A DNA stretch of 27,029 nucleotides, taken from contig NZ_CAMLIX010000040.1 in assembly GCF_946479975.1 (NCBI RefSeq), forward strand, positions 1-27,029, in the 5' to 3' direction. The position numbers were made by a program, and so were the translations under genes. This DNA comes from an uncultured Flavobacterium sp. (GTDB lineage: Bacteria > Bacteroidota > Bacteroidia > Flavobacteriales > Flavobacteriaceae). Below, piece by piece: positions 7,157-14,997 of the stretch. Each line of letters opens with the position of its first letter. Positions within the stretch are counted from its first letter, which is position 1. The notes beneath the pieces were generated by a model. That model did no database searches. It was given only the letters and a program-made list of their open reading frames with translations, and had not been told where the DNA came from.

Positions 7157-8683
7157 ATGGAAAATAAAAAGAATCCAATATCGATTTTAGAAGAATCATT
7201 TTTGTCTCTAAAAAAATATTTAGAAACGAATATTGCTCCAAATGAAGCCGTTTTTACGGCTTCGTTTATTATAGAACTGAATAGAGAAACAAAGCAGATT
7301 TTAGAAATTTGCGATGTCTTAAATCAGGATACAACTTTTATTCAAAAAATAAACGAAAAAGTAGATCCTGCTTTTTCTAGAGGTTTGTTATTAAAAGCGG
7401 AGCATTTTTTTCTTTCGGATGTAATTGATATTTATGAAAGAGAAAGGGAGAAAAAAAGTGAAAAGCAGGAATTTGTTTTGGCGTACTATTATGATGCATT
7501 GCGTAATAAACATTTTGCAAACGAAAATTCTGTAAACGAATTGAATCAGCTGGTTTTTACAGAAAATTTCAAAAATCATTTGGTTAAAATTAAAAAAGAG
7601 AACAAAATAGTATTTTCAAATTCGGCTGAAAATCAATATTGGCTTCCGAAAATAGTATCCGAAAACAAAAACAGGGATTTAGAAGAAATTCTGTCCAAAT
7701 ATCAAAATTTCATTCGTTTTACATTTGATAAAAAGTTTGAAAACACAAAAGATTTTACTGCTTATTTGGGTTTAAAATTAAACAAAACAGATACAGATAA
7801 AAAAGAGATTGACAATCTGCCAGAAAATGACACTTTAGAAAAAGTGCTTCAAGAGTTAAATGATTTAGTAGGTTTAGAAGAAGTTAAAAAAGACGTTTCG
7901 GAACTTATTAACTTGCTAGAAATACAAAAAAAGCGTTCCAAACAAGGGTTAAAAAATGTTGAAATCACATTGCACACGGTTTTTCTTGGACCTCCAGGAA
8001 CTGGTAAAACAACGGTGGCGAGACTTTTAAGCAGAATTTTTAAACATCTGGGCTTTTTATCAAAAGGGCAGATGTATGAAACAGACAGAGAAGGTTTGAT
8101 TGCAGGTTACGTGGGACAAACAGCTCCAAAAGTTGATAGTGCAGTTGAGTCGAGTCTGGGCGGTGTTTTGTTTATTGATGAAGCCTATGCCTTAACACAA
8201 AATGCTTTTGGGAATGATTATGGAGCCGAAGCTGTAAATACATTGCTGAAACGAATGGAAGATCATCGCGAAGACTTGGCAGTTGTAGTTGCCGGATATA
8301 CGGAGCCTATGAAGATTTTTATAGAATCTAATCCTGGTCTTCGTTCCCGTTTTAACAGGTATTTTTATTTTAGTCATTTTACACCTGCAGAATTATTTCA
8401 AATTTTTGAATCGTTTTGCTCAAAGTCTGATTTTATTGTATCTGAGGATGCAAAAGAAAAACTGATTGATACTTTTGAATTACTAGATGAAACTAAAAAT
8501 GAAAGTTTTGGAAATGCACGAGTAATTAGAAATTTATTTGAAAAATGCGTTCAAAACCAAGCCAACAGAATTATAAAGCTAAAAAAAGTCAGCAATAAAG
8601 ATTTGAAAACCCTTACGGAGCAAGATATTCCCGAACCTAAAGAAACAGAAAGAAAGGTTAATGTTGAAATAAAGGAGAAGTAA
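7157..8683 (+). CDS. CbbX/CfxQ-type AAA+ ATPase with N-terminal helical domain
   Basis: The protein has 508 residues in two parts. Residues ~1-225 are mostly helical and unrecognised; a TerB-like fold is conceivable but unproven. Residues ~230-500 form a CbbX-type AAA+ module: the ELNDLVGLEEVKKDV start, Walker A GPPGTGKTT (278-286), a pore-loop region GLIAGYVGQTAPK, Walker B LFIDEA (~338-343), sensor 1 in VVVAGYTEPM, and the arginine finger in NPGLRSRFNR. Relatives include the Rubisco activase CbbX and EccA of ESX secretion; these remodel partner proteins. No Rubisco or ESX genes are nearby, so the partner is likely a neighbour in this locus, for example one of the coiled-coil proteins. It is the last gene of the unit and is followed by a terminator. 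Confidence 0.92.
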   Translation: MENKKNPISILEESFLSLKKYLETNIAPNEAVFTASFIIELNRETKQILEICDVLNQDTTFIQKINEKVDPAFSRGLLLKAEHFFLSDVIDIYEREREKKSEKQEFVLAYYYDALRNKHFANENSVNELNQLVFTENFKNHLVKIKKENKIVFSNSAENQYWLPKIVSENKNRDLEEILSKYQNFIRFTFDKKFENTKDFTAYLGLKLNKTDTDKKEIDNLPENDTLEKVLQELNDLVGLEEVKKDVSELINLLEIQKKRSKQGLKNVEITLHTVFLGPPGTGKTTVARLLSRIFKHLGFLSKGQMYETDREGLIAGYVGQTAPKVDSAVESSLGGVLFIDEAYALTQNAFGNDYGAEAVNTLLKRMEDHREDLAVVVAGYTEPMKIFIESNPGLRSRFNRYFYFSHFTPAELFQIFESFCSKSDFIVSEDAKEKLIDTFELLDETKNESFGNARVIRNLFEKCVQNQANRIIKLKKVSNKDLKTLTEQDIPEPKETERKVNVEIKEK

Positions 8684-8691
8684 TTATAAAG

Positions 8692-8720
8692 AAAAGCCAG
8701 CTGTTAGCTGGCCTTTTTTT
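8692..8720 (+). terminator. Rho-independent terminator after the AAA+ gene
   Basis: gccagct (8696-8702) pairs with agctggc (8706-8712) around a 3-nt loop, preceded by four A and followed by c and eight T. It starts within 15 bp of the AAA+ stop codon and should close the six-gene transcript. Confidence 0.88.
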
Positions 8721-8750
8721 TATTGTAAGTTTTGCTTTTTTTTAAATAAC

Positions 8751-8810
8751 TTTATAAAATGGTGATTCTCAATTTATCTAAAAAGTTGAGAATCACTACC
8801 ATTTTATAAA
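8751..8810. repeat. Long imperfect palindrome (22-bp stem with a 3-nt bulge)
   Basis: The left arm 8751-8772 (ending ggtgattctcaa) is the reverse complement of 8786-8810 apart from three extra bases in the right arm near 8797-8799. The loop is 13 nt (8773-8785). Neither strand has a T-tract after the stem, so it is not a standard terminator. It resembles a small palindromic intergenic element or a miniature mobile-element remnant. Confidence 0.8.
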
Positions 8811-8830
8811 AATAGACAGATAGACTCTGC

Positions 8831-9099
8831 GTGCTTTGTCTTTCTTGGGAACAAACTAGCTTTATTAGTCCCACGGCTCTGTTTTTTTAAGGGTTACATT
8901 TCAGCAGAATCAATCCCTGTGCTTTGTCTTTTATGGGAACAAACAAGCTTTATCAGTCCCAGTGCTTAGTTTTTTTATAAGGGTTACATTTTAGCTAACT
9001 TCAATCCCTTTGTGCTTTGTCTTTTTTGGGAACAAACAAGCTTTATTAGTCCCAGTGCTTCCTTTTTTATAAGGGTTGTATTTAGCTTTCTCAATCCCT
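8831..9099. repeat. Three tandem copies of an 88-93 bp structured non-coding repeat
   Basis: The units are 8831-8918, 8919-9011 and 9012-9099 (88, 93 and 88 bp). Each begins gtgctttgtctt, continues with gggaacaaac..agctttat.agtccc, then a T-rich run, then aagggtt..t.t and closes with caatccct. The GGGA/TCCC and AGGG/CCCT words are kept in all copies and could close two small hairpins per unit. Differences between copies sit mainly in the loops and T-runs. No open frame is shared by the copies. Expression and function are unknown. Confidence 0.9.
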
Positions 9100-9245
9100 G
9101 TGATACAAATTTACTTCAAGAGTCTAAAAAAAATGTTACATAATTTTTGGCACTTATTTATATATTTCACATGTCTTTGACTTTTAATTATATAAGTCTT
9201 AACTAAATTGTTGCGAATTTTTCACTATATTAAGGAAAAAAAAGT

Positions 9246-9692
9246 ATGAATCTGTATGTAAAAGAGCTAGTTACAGTCGATGAAATGTCGGCTCAGATCG
9301 AAATTATCAAACATCTTTATCCTAAATTAAGTGTAGAGAAATATGAAAATTATCTTCTAGAAATGATACCACATAACTATACTCAAATTGCAATTTTTGA
9401 GAATGATGTATGTTTGGGTTTAACAGGTTGCTGGTCTGCGACTAAATTATGGACAGGAAAATATCTCGAAATTGATAATTTTGTGGTAGATCCTGAATAT
9501 CGATCTCAAGGAATTGGAAAAATGCTTACTGATTATATTGAGAAAAAAGCATTACAATTAAATTGCAGCAGTATTGTTTTGGATGCCTTTACAGGAAATT
9601 TTGGCGCGCATCGATTTTACTACAATCAAGGTTATGCTCCAAGAGGATTTCATTTTGTAAAAATCTTAGACGAAAACAAAATGACTGTTTAA
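9246..9692 (+). CDS. GNAT-family N-acetyltransferase
   Basis: The 148-residue cytosolic protein has the GCN5-related acetyltransferase fold. Motif A is visible as EIDNFVVDPEYRSQGIGKML, with the acetyl-CoA pyrophosphate loop R86-S-Q-G89-I-G91. The later IVLDAFTGNFGAHRFYYNQGY gives motif B, including the N.GAHRFY helix and the tyrosine region typical of the family. The substrate (amine, protein N-terminus or antibiotic) cannot be told from the sequence. The ATG at 9246 follows aaggaaaaaaaagt. It stands alone: the repeat region lies upstream and the next gene has its own candidate promoter. Confidence 0.9.
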   Translation: MNLYVKELVTVDEMSAQIEIIKHLYPKLSVEKYENYLLEMIPHNYTQIAIFENDVCLGLTGCWSATKLWTGKYLEIDNFVVDPEYRSQGIGKMLTDYIEKKALQLNCSSIVLDAFTGNFGAHRFYYNQGYAPRGFHFVKILDENKMTV

Positions 9693-9753
9693 AAAACAAA
9701 CACAACTTTTCTTTATTGCATCAACAAAAATGCCATTAAACAAAAGAAATGGT

Positions 9754-9761
9754 TATTTTTG
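9754..9761 (+). promoter_or_regulatory. -7 box TATTTTTG upstream of the flippase gene
   Basis: TATTTTTG matches the Bacteroidota -7 element TAnnTTTG. A good -33 TTTG was not found at the standard distance. If this box is used, transcription starts near 9767, downstream of the TTG at 9759, which supports the TTG at 9789 as the true start of the flippase. Confidence 0.45.
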
Positions 9762-9788
9762 CCTTACAAACATTATTACAATTATATT

Positions 9789-11249
9789 TTGGGATTATAT
9801 AAAAATCTATTCAAGCAAACGGCAATTTACGGACTGGCAACAGTTTTACCGCGAATGCTGAGTTTTTTATTAGTGAGAGTATATACAGGAATTTTGCCAA
9901 CTGCCGAGTATGGAGAAGTTTCGATTGTATTGTCTTGGATGGTTTTCTTCAACGTAGTTCTTTCATACGGAATGGAAACAGCATTTTTTAGATTTTACAG
10001 TGCCGAAGAGGATAAGAAAAATGTCATTGCAACTTCTACGATTTCAATATTTTGGACTTCAATTTTGTTCCTTTTTGCTGGTTTGATTTTTAGAAATACA
10101 CTCGCAAATTTAGCAGAAGTAGATGTACAATATGTTACGTATACAATCTGGATTTTAGTTTTAGATGCATTGGTTTTAATTCCGTTTTCTAAATTAAGAG
10201 CCAATCAAAGGCCAATGGTTTATGCGGCCATTAAAATAGGAAATGTGATAATCAATTTATTGTTGAATATTTTCTTCTTATTGTATTTACCAAAATTAGC
10301 AGAATCAAATCCGAATTCGGTTTGGGATAATTTATACGTCGAAAACTTCCAAATTGCTTATATCTTTATTGCAAACTTGCTGGCGAGTTTAGCAACATTT
10401 ATAGTGCTTTCGCCAAATTATCTTTCGCTTGGACGAAAATTCGACATGGAACTTTGGAAAAGAATGATGAAATACGGACTTCCAATTTTGGTTGCAGGTT
10501 TGGCTTTTGCAGTAAACGAACATTTTGATAAAATTCTTTTAGGTTATCTGCTTCCAGAAAATTTGGCAAAGTCTGAAGTTGGAGCTTATTCTGCTTGTTA
10601 CAAATTAGGATTATTTATGGTTCTTTTTGCTACAGCTTTTAGATTAGGAATTGAGCCTTTCTTTTTTAGCCATTCCAAAAATGCAAATGCACCGCAGACA
10701 TACGCCGTAATTACAAAATATTTCGTAATTCTTGGTTCCCTTATTTTATTGGGCGTTATCGTTTTTGCAGATGTTTTAAAATACCTTTTATTAGATAATA
10801 AATCGTATTGGGAAGCCATGAAAGTGGTACCGCTTATTATTTTGGCAAATTTCTTTTTAGGAATTTACAACAACTTATCGGTTTGGTATAAATTGACAGA
10901 TAAAACTAAAATTGGGGCTTACATTTCTATTGTAGGTGCGATTGTTACTTTGGTTTTAAATTATTTTTTAATTCCAAAATACAGTTATTACGGTTCTGCA
11001 ATTGCAACTATTTCTGCTTACGGAAGCATGATGCTTATTTCTTATATTTTAGGAAATAAATATTATCCGATACCTTATGATATGAACAAAATTGGTGCTT
11101 ATTTAGGCGTTTCAATATTATTTTCAATAATTTCATTTTACGGATTTAGAGAGAAATATTATGTTGGAGTTCCGCTTCTTTTAATCTTTATGTATATGGT
11201 TTATCATTTTGAAAAAGATACCATTAAAGCAATAATGAAGAGAAAATAA
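9789..11249 (+). CDS. Polysaccharide flippase, MOP/Wzx-like membrane protein
   Basis: This is a polytopic inner-membrane protein of the polysaccharide transport family (MOP superfamily), which moves lipid-linked saccharides to the periplasmic face. About 12-14 hydrophobic helices fill its ~486 residues. The start GLYKNLFKQTAIYGLATVLP followed by RMLSFLLVRVYTG is family-typical. The frame is open to a TTG at 9759, but I prefer the TTG at 9789 because the -7 box at 9754-9761 would put the transcript start after 9759; both lack an ATG. dUTPase follows after 27 bp. The next genes (sugar nucleotidyltransferase, envelope proteins) fit a role in cell-surface glycan assembly. The transported glycan is not identifiable. 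Confidence 0.88.
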   Translation: MGLYKNLFKQTAIYGLATVLPRMLSFLLVRVYTGILPTAEYGEVSIVLSWMVFFNVVLSYGMETAFFRFYSAEEDKKNVIATSTISIFWTSILFLFAGLIFRNTLANLAEVDVQYVTYTIWILVLDALVLIPFSKLRANQRPMVYAAIKIGNVIINLLLNIFFLLYLPKLAESNPNSVWDNLYVENFQIAYIFIANLLASLATFIVLSPNYLSLGRKFDMELWKRMMKYGLPILVAGLAFAVNEHFDKILLGYLLPENLAKSEVGAYSACYKLGLFMVLFATAFRLGIEPFFFSHSKNANAPQTYAVITKYFVILGSLILLGVIVFADVLKYLLLDNKSYWEAMKVVPLIILANFFLGIYNNLSVWYKLTDKTKIGAYISIVGAIVTLVLNYFLIPKYSYYGSAIATISAYGSMMLISYILGNKYYPIPYDMNKIGAYLGVSILFSIISFYGFREKYYVGVPLLLIFMYMVYHFEKDTIKAIMKRK

Positions 11250-11276
11250 GACGCGTTTAAAAATTAAATTTAGAAA

Positions 11277-11711
11277 ATGAAAATTCAAATTATCAATAAA
11301 TCACAGCACGATTTACCAAATTACGAAACAATTGCTTCTGCAGGAATGGACTTGCGTGCCAATATTTCAGAACCAATTACGTTAAAACCTTTAGAAAGAG
11401 CGATTGTAAAAACGGGACTTTTTATAGAATTACCAATTGGTTACGAAGCTCAAGTAAGACCTAGAAGCGGCTTGGCGGCAAAAAAAGGAGTAACCGTTTT
11501 AAATTCGCCTGGAACAGTTGATGCAGATTACAGAGGAGAAATAGGAGTAATTTTAGTAAATTTATCTAACGACGATTTTGTAATCGAAAACGGCGAAAGA
11601 ATTGCCCAATTGATTATTGCTAAGCACGAAAGAGCAGAATGGATTGAAGTTGAAACACTTTCTGAAACATCAAGAGGTGAAGGAGGCTTTGGAAGTACTG
11701 GAGTAAAATAA
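11277..11711 (+). CDS. dut: dUTP diphosphatase (dUTPase)
   Basis: The enzyme hydrolyses dUTP to dUMP and diphosphate, keeping uracil out of DNA and feeding dTMP synthesis. The 144 residues match the trimeric dUTPase family. Motifs in order: [10 protein letters not shown] (~20-29, with the metal-binding Asp), [15 protein letters not shown] (~61-73), [19 protein letters not shown] (~77-92, with the catalytic Asp and the uracil-contacting Tyr), [10 protein letters not shown] (~102-109), and [11 protein letters not shown] (~131-140), the mobile C-terminal arm closing on the phosphates. All five motifs are complete. It lies 27 bp after the flippase and 82 bp before the nucleotidyltransferase. A small A/T hairpin (11754-11773) lies in the latter gap. 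Confidence 0.97.
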   Translation: MKIQIINKSQHDLPNYETIASAGMDLRANISEPITLKPLERAIVKTGLFIELPIGYEAQVRPRSGLAAKKGVTVLNSPGTVDADYRGEIGVILVNLSNDDFVIENGERIAQLIIAKHERAEWIEVETLSETSRGEGGFGSTGVK

Positions 11712-11793
11712 GCACTTCAATTCCAAAAAATAAAAATAAAGACCAAACCCCATAAAGATTTTTATAAATCTTTGAATAAAATCAAATAGAGAA

Positions 11794-12810
11794 ATGAAGA
11801 TAATTGTGCCAATGGCGGGACGTGGATCGAGATTGAGACCACATACATTAACTGTTCCTAAACCATTAATTCCTGTTGCAGGAAAATCTATTGTACATCG
11901 TTTAGTTGAAGATATTGCAAAAATATTAAAAGAACCAATTGAAGAAGTTGCTTTTATTTTGGGTGACGAAGCTTTTTTTGGAGATGATGTTGTAAAAAGT
12001 TTAGAAAAGCTGGCAGAAGGATTAGGAGCAAAAGCTTCTATTTATCGTCAGGATCAGCCTTTAGGAACTGGACACGCTATTATGTGTGCAAAAGATTCTC
12101 TTTCTGGACCGGCCGTAATTGCTTATGCAGATACTTTAATTAGAGCAGATTTTGAATTGGATCCAGAAGCAGATGCTGTAATTTGGGTAAAACAAGTTGA
12201 ACAGCCTGAAGCTTTTGGTGTTGTAAAATTGAATCAAAATAACGAAATAATCGAATTGGTTGAAAAACCAAAAGAATTCGTGAGTGACTTAGCAGTTATC
12301 GGAATTTATTATTTTAAAGAAGTTGGAGTTTTAAGAAATGAACTTCAAAGTGTTTTAGATAATAACATTCAAAATGGCGGTGAATATCAAATTAATGATG
12401 GTATTAAAGCGATGATGGCAAACGGCAAAGTTTTTAAAACTGGAAGTGTTGACGAATGGATGGACTGCGGAAACAAAGATGTTACTGTAGAAACGAACTC
12501 TAGAATGTTAGGTTTTCTTCATAATGACGGAGAACATTTAGTAGATTACGGAGTGACATTAGAAAATGCTACAATTATTCCTCCGTGTTATATTGGAGAA
12601 AATGTTGTTTTGAAAAATACTACAGTTGGACCAAATGTTTCTATTGGAAACGGATGTCATGTAACGGATAGTACAATTAAAAACAGTTTAATTCAGACGT
12701 TTTCTAAAATTAAAAATGCTAACTTAGATAACGCTATGATTGGAAATCATGTGAGCTACGATGGTAAATTTACTAGTATTAGTATTGGTGATTATTCTGT
12801 TTTAGAATAG
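11794..12810 (+). CDS. Sugar-phosphate nucleotidyltransferase with left-handed beta-helix tail
   Basis: The enzyme should form an NDP-sugar from a sugar 1-phosphate and an NTP in the cytosol. The Rossmann-like N-terminal domain begins MKIIVPMAGRGSRLRPHTLT, with the pyrophosphorylase signature G9-R-G-S-R13-L-R-P and K23-P24. YADTLIRADFE (~110) contains the metal-binding aspartate and ELVEKP (~150) the sugar-binding motif. Residues ~250-330 are hexapeptide-like (IGENVVLKNTTVGPNVSIGN), forming a left-handed beta helix as in GlmU or mannose-1-phosphate guanylyltransferases. The 338-residue length fits this group. Sugar specificity cannot be assigned. The neighbouring flippase and envelope genes suggest glycan precursor supply. 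The TPR gene starts 14 bp after its stop. Confidence 0.92.
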   Translation: MKIIVPMAGRGSRLRPHTLTVPKPLIPVAGKSIVHRLVEDIAKILKEPIEEVAFILGDEAFFGDDVVKSLEKLAEGLGAKASIYRQDQPLGTGHAIMCAKDSLSGPAVIAYADTLIRADFELDPEADAVIWVKQVEQPEAFGVVKLNQNNEIIELVEKPKEFVSDLAVIGIYYFKEVGVLRNELQSVLDNNIQNGGEYQINDGIKAMMANGKVFKTGSVDEWMDCGNKDVTVETNSRMLGFLHNDGEHLVDYGVTLENATIIPPCYIGENVVLKNTTVGPNVSIGNGCHVTDSTIKNSLIQTFSKIKNANLDNAMIGNHVSYDGKFTSISIGDYSVLE

Positions 12811-12824
12811 TTTAAAAATTTGAG

Positions 12825-14177
12825 ATGATCAAAAAAAGAGTTTTTACGGTTTTGTTTCTTGCTTTATTCAGCACCTCATTTTCGGTTTTTGCACAGACAG
12901 AACCCGAAGATATTGCTATGGCAACAGACGAATATCAAGACTCATTTTATGAATCATTGAAACAAAAAGGAATTGAAAATTACGATAAAGCTATTGCGTC
13001 ATTAGAGAAATGTGTCAAACTAAAACCCAATGACGCTGTAGCTTATTTTGAATTAGGAAAAAATTATCTCGCACTTAAAGATTATCGAAATGCACAAGAG
13101 AACTTTGAAAAAGCGACACAATTAGATCCTAAAAATAAATGGTTTTGGCTCGGAATTTATGACGTAAGTTATGAGACAAAAAATTATCCGCTGGCGATAG
13201 AAATCATTCAAAAAATAATTGTTTTTGACGAAGAATACAAAGACGATTTGATTTCGTTATATATGATTACCAATCAATATGACAAAGCTTTTACGGCAAT
13301 TAATGAAATGAACGATAAGTTCGGAAAATCGGCTGATCGTGAAATTTACAAAGCGCAGATCTTATCTCAGGGAAAATATCAAAATGCAGAAATTGATAAT
13401 TTGATGCAGCAGATTAAAAAAGATCCTAAAGAAGAATCCAATTATGTGAATCTTATCTTTTTGTATTCAAAGAATAACGAAAATGAGAAATCACTGGAAA
13501 TTGCAAAACAATTAGCTAAGGAAATTCCAACTTCAGAATGGGCACAGGTAAGTTTGTTCAAAGGATATTTGGATGCCAATCAAGCAGATAAAGCTATTAA
13601 ATCGATGAATGTGATTTTGGCAAGTTCAAAAATCGATTCAAAAATCAAACACAGAACTTTGAATGAGTTTTTGATTTACGTGAATAAAAATCCACAGTAT
13701 GCATCAGATTTAGAAAAAGCTATTTCGTATTTTGATAACGACAAAGAAGTTGATGTAGCAAAAGAAATTGGAAAATTCTATCATAGTAAAGGTCAATTTG
13801 AGAATGCGGTTAAATATTATGAAAAAGATCTAAAGACAAATTCTGATACAGATCTTGAAACCAATATGTTATTGCTCGAAGCTTATTCGCAGACAAGACA
13901 GGTTGAACCAATGACAAAAAGAGCGATGATGCTGATCGAGATATATCCGAGTCAGGCTCAGTTTTATTACTATGCAGGATTAGGAAGTAATCTGCAAAAG
14001 CAATTTAAAAATGCAAAAACGGTTCTAGAAATGGGACTTGATTATGTTGTTGACGATGTGAAATTAGAATCTAATTTTAATATTCAATTGGGAGAAGCAT
14101 ACAATGGATTGGGAGACGCCAAGAAAAAAGAGGAATACTTTTTGAAGGCAAATGAATTATTAAAGAAAAAGAAATAA
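12825..14177 (+). CDS. Exported tetratricopeptide-repeat protein
   Basis: The 450-residue protein starts with a Sec signal peptide (KKRVFTVLFLALFSTSFSV, cleavage likely after FA at residue 23, before QTEPED), so it is periplasmic. Multiple TPR units follow: YDKAIASLEKCVKLKPND, AYFELGKNYLALKDYRNAQE, and later YHSKGQFENAVKYYEKDLK and YYYAGLGSNLQKQFKNAKTV. TPR arrays bind other proteins. The placement between glycan genes and the DUF4292-like lipoprotein and EnvC-like genes points to envelope assembly, as in many Bacteroidetes where these three genes stay together; the exact partner is unknown. The last 10 residues are a run of lysines. The next gene starts 13 bp later. Confidence 0.88.
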   Translation: MIKKRVFTVLFLALFSTSFSVFAQTEPEDIAMATDEYQDSFYESLKQKGIENYDKAIASLEKCVKLKPNDAVAYFELGKNYLALKDYRNAQENFEKATQLDPKNKWFWLGIYDVSYETKNYPLAIEIIQKIIVFDEEYKDDLISLYMITNQYDKAFTAINEMNDKFGKSADREIYKAQILSQGKYQNAEIDNLMQQIKKDPKEESNYVNLIFLYSKNNENEKSLEIAKQLAKEIPTSEWAQVSLFKGYLDANQADKAIKSMNVILASSKIDSKIKHRTLNEFLIYVNKNPQYASDLEKAISYFDNDKEVDVAKEIGKFYHSKGQFENAVKYYEKDLKTNSDTDLETNMLLLEAYSQTRQVEPMTKRAMMLIEIYPSQAQFYYYAGLGSNLQKQFKNAKTVLEMGLDYVVDDVKLESNFNIQLGEAYNGLGDAKKKEEYFLKANELLKKKK

Positions 14178-14183
14178 AGGAGA
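14176..14183 (+). promoter_or_regulatory. Strong Shine-Dalgarno site before the lipoprotein gene
   Basis: AAAGGAGA lies seven bases before the ATG at 14191 and overlaps the stop region of the TPR gene. Clear Shine-Dalgarno sites are rare in this window, so this one fixes the start codon well. Confidence 0.6.
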
Positions 14184-14190
14184 AACTCAG

Positions 14191-14973
14191 ATGAAAAAAT
14201 ATATTTTAGTAGTTGTTCTTGCTATTGCAGCGGTTTCATGTAAATCGAAAGCAGTTGCAGTACAAAATAATACAAGCCAAACAGTTGTTGCGCCAAAAGA
14301 AGACAAAAAAGTAATCGAAAAGCATTATGATAATAAATTAGATTTTTCTACTTTATACATTAAAGCCAGCGCAAAATATGCAGATGAAAAACAAAGTCAA
14401 AACGTTACTGCCGAAATTAGAATCGAAAAAGACAAACAGATTTTAATCAGCGTGCGTTTTTTAGGAATCACAATGGCAAAGGCTTTAATAACACCTTCTG
14501 CAGTAAGTTATTATGAAAAAATAAATAGTACTTATTATGAAGGCGATTTTACAAGCTTAAGCAAATGGCTTGGAACAGATTTAGATTACAGCAAAGTTCA
14601 AAATTTATTGGTTGGAGAAGCTTTTGATGATTTAAGAAAAGGAAAATATACGCAGACAATTGTGGATAATCTTTTTAAATTGGAGGAAGAAAAAGAAGCA
14701 AACTTGAAGAAAACGTTCTTTTTAGACAGCGAAAAATATTTGATTCAAAAAGAAGAAATTTCACAGCCGTCTGAAAATAGAAATCTACAAATTAATTATT
14801 CAGATAGTAAAGTTTTCAATCAAGGAACGCTTCCAACGAGTATTGAAATAAATGCTGTACAGCCAAAAGGGAAAACAAATATCAATCTGAATTATAATAA
14901 TATTTCATTTAACGAAGAACTTTCTTTTCCTTACAGCGTTCCGAGTGGTTATAAAAAAGTTACAATTCAGTAA
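14191..14973 (+). CDS. DUF4292-type lipoprotein
   Basis: The 260-residue protein has a lipoprotein signal: MKKYILVVVLAIAAVSCKSK, with Cys17 as the lipidation site. Residues 18-45 are a flexible linker. The remainder reads as strands, with FSTLYIKASAKYADEKQSQN, RIEKDKQILISVRFLGITMA, and KINSTYYEGDFTSLSKWLG, a pattern of the LolA/LolB-like DUF4292 family common in Bacteroidota. LolA/LolB-like folds bind lipids, so a part in lipoprotein or lipid traffic is possible but is inference. It lies between a TPR protein and an EnvC-like protein with short gaps (13 and 24 bp). A strong Shine-Dalgarno site precedes the start. Confidence 0.85.
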   Translation: MKKYILVVVLAIAAVSCKSKAVAVQNNTSQTVVAPKEDKKVIEKHYDNKLDFSTLYIKASAKYADEKQSQNVTAEIRIEKDKQILISVRFLGITMAKALITPSAVSYYEKINSTYYEGDFTSLSKWLGTDLDYSKVQNLLVGEAFDDLRKGKYTQTIVDNLFKLEEEKEANLKKTFFLDSEKYLIQKEEISQPSENRNLQINYSDSKVFNQGTLPTSIEINAVQPKGKTNINLNYNNISFNEELSFPYSVPSGYKKVTIQ

Positions 14974-14997
14974 ATTTGCAAAAATAAAAATAGAAAC

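Larger units (their letters stand above)
8684..9245. other. 562-bp gene-free region rich in structure
   Basis: In order this region holds the AAA+ terminator, a poly-T stretch, the 22-bp palindrome, the three tandem structured repeats, and about 145 bp of plain A/T-rich sequence before the GNAT gene. No start codon with a convincing frame and no tRNA-like fold was seen on either strand. Confidence 0.7.

Noticed and set aside
7157..8683. Rubisco activase (cbbX) or ESX EccA
   Set aside because: The AAA+ module is of this type, but no Rubisco or type VII secretion genes are present and the N-terminal domain differs.
8751..8810. Terminator for a transcript coming from the tandem repeats
   Set aside because: Neither strand shows a T-tract after the stem.
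8831..9099. CRISPR array
   Set aside because: The copies are contiguous 88-93 bp units without unique spacers, and no cas gene is in the window.
9759..9788. Upstream TTG start for the flippase at 9759
   Set aside because: It lies within or next to the -7 box TATTTTTG (9754-9761), so a transcript from that box would not contain it; the extra residues PYKHYYNYIL are unlike the family start.
11754..11773. Terminator between dut and the nucleotidyltransferase
   Set aside because: The stem (aaagattt/aaatcttt) is only 8 bp and nearly all A/T, with no T-run after it; recorded as a weak hairpin only.
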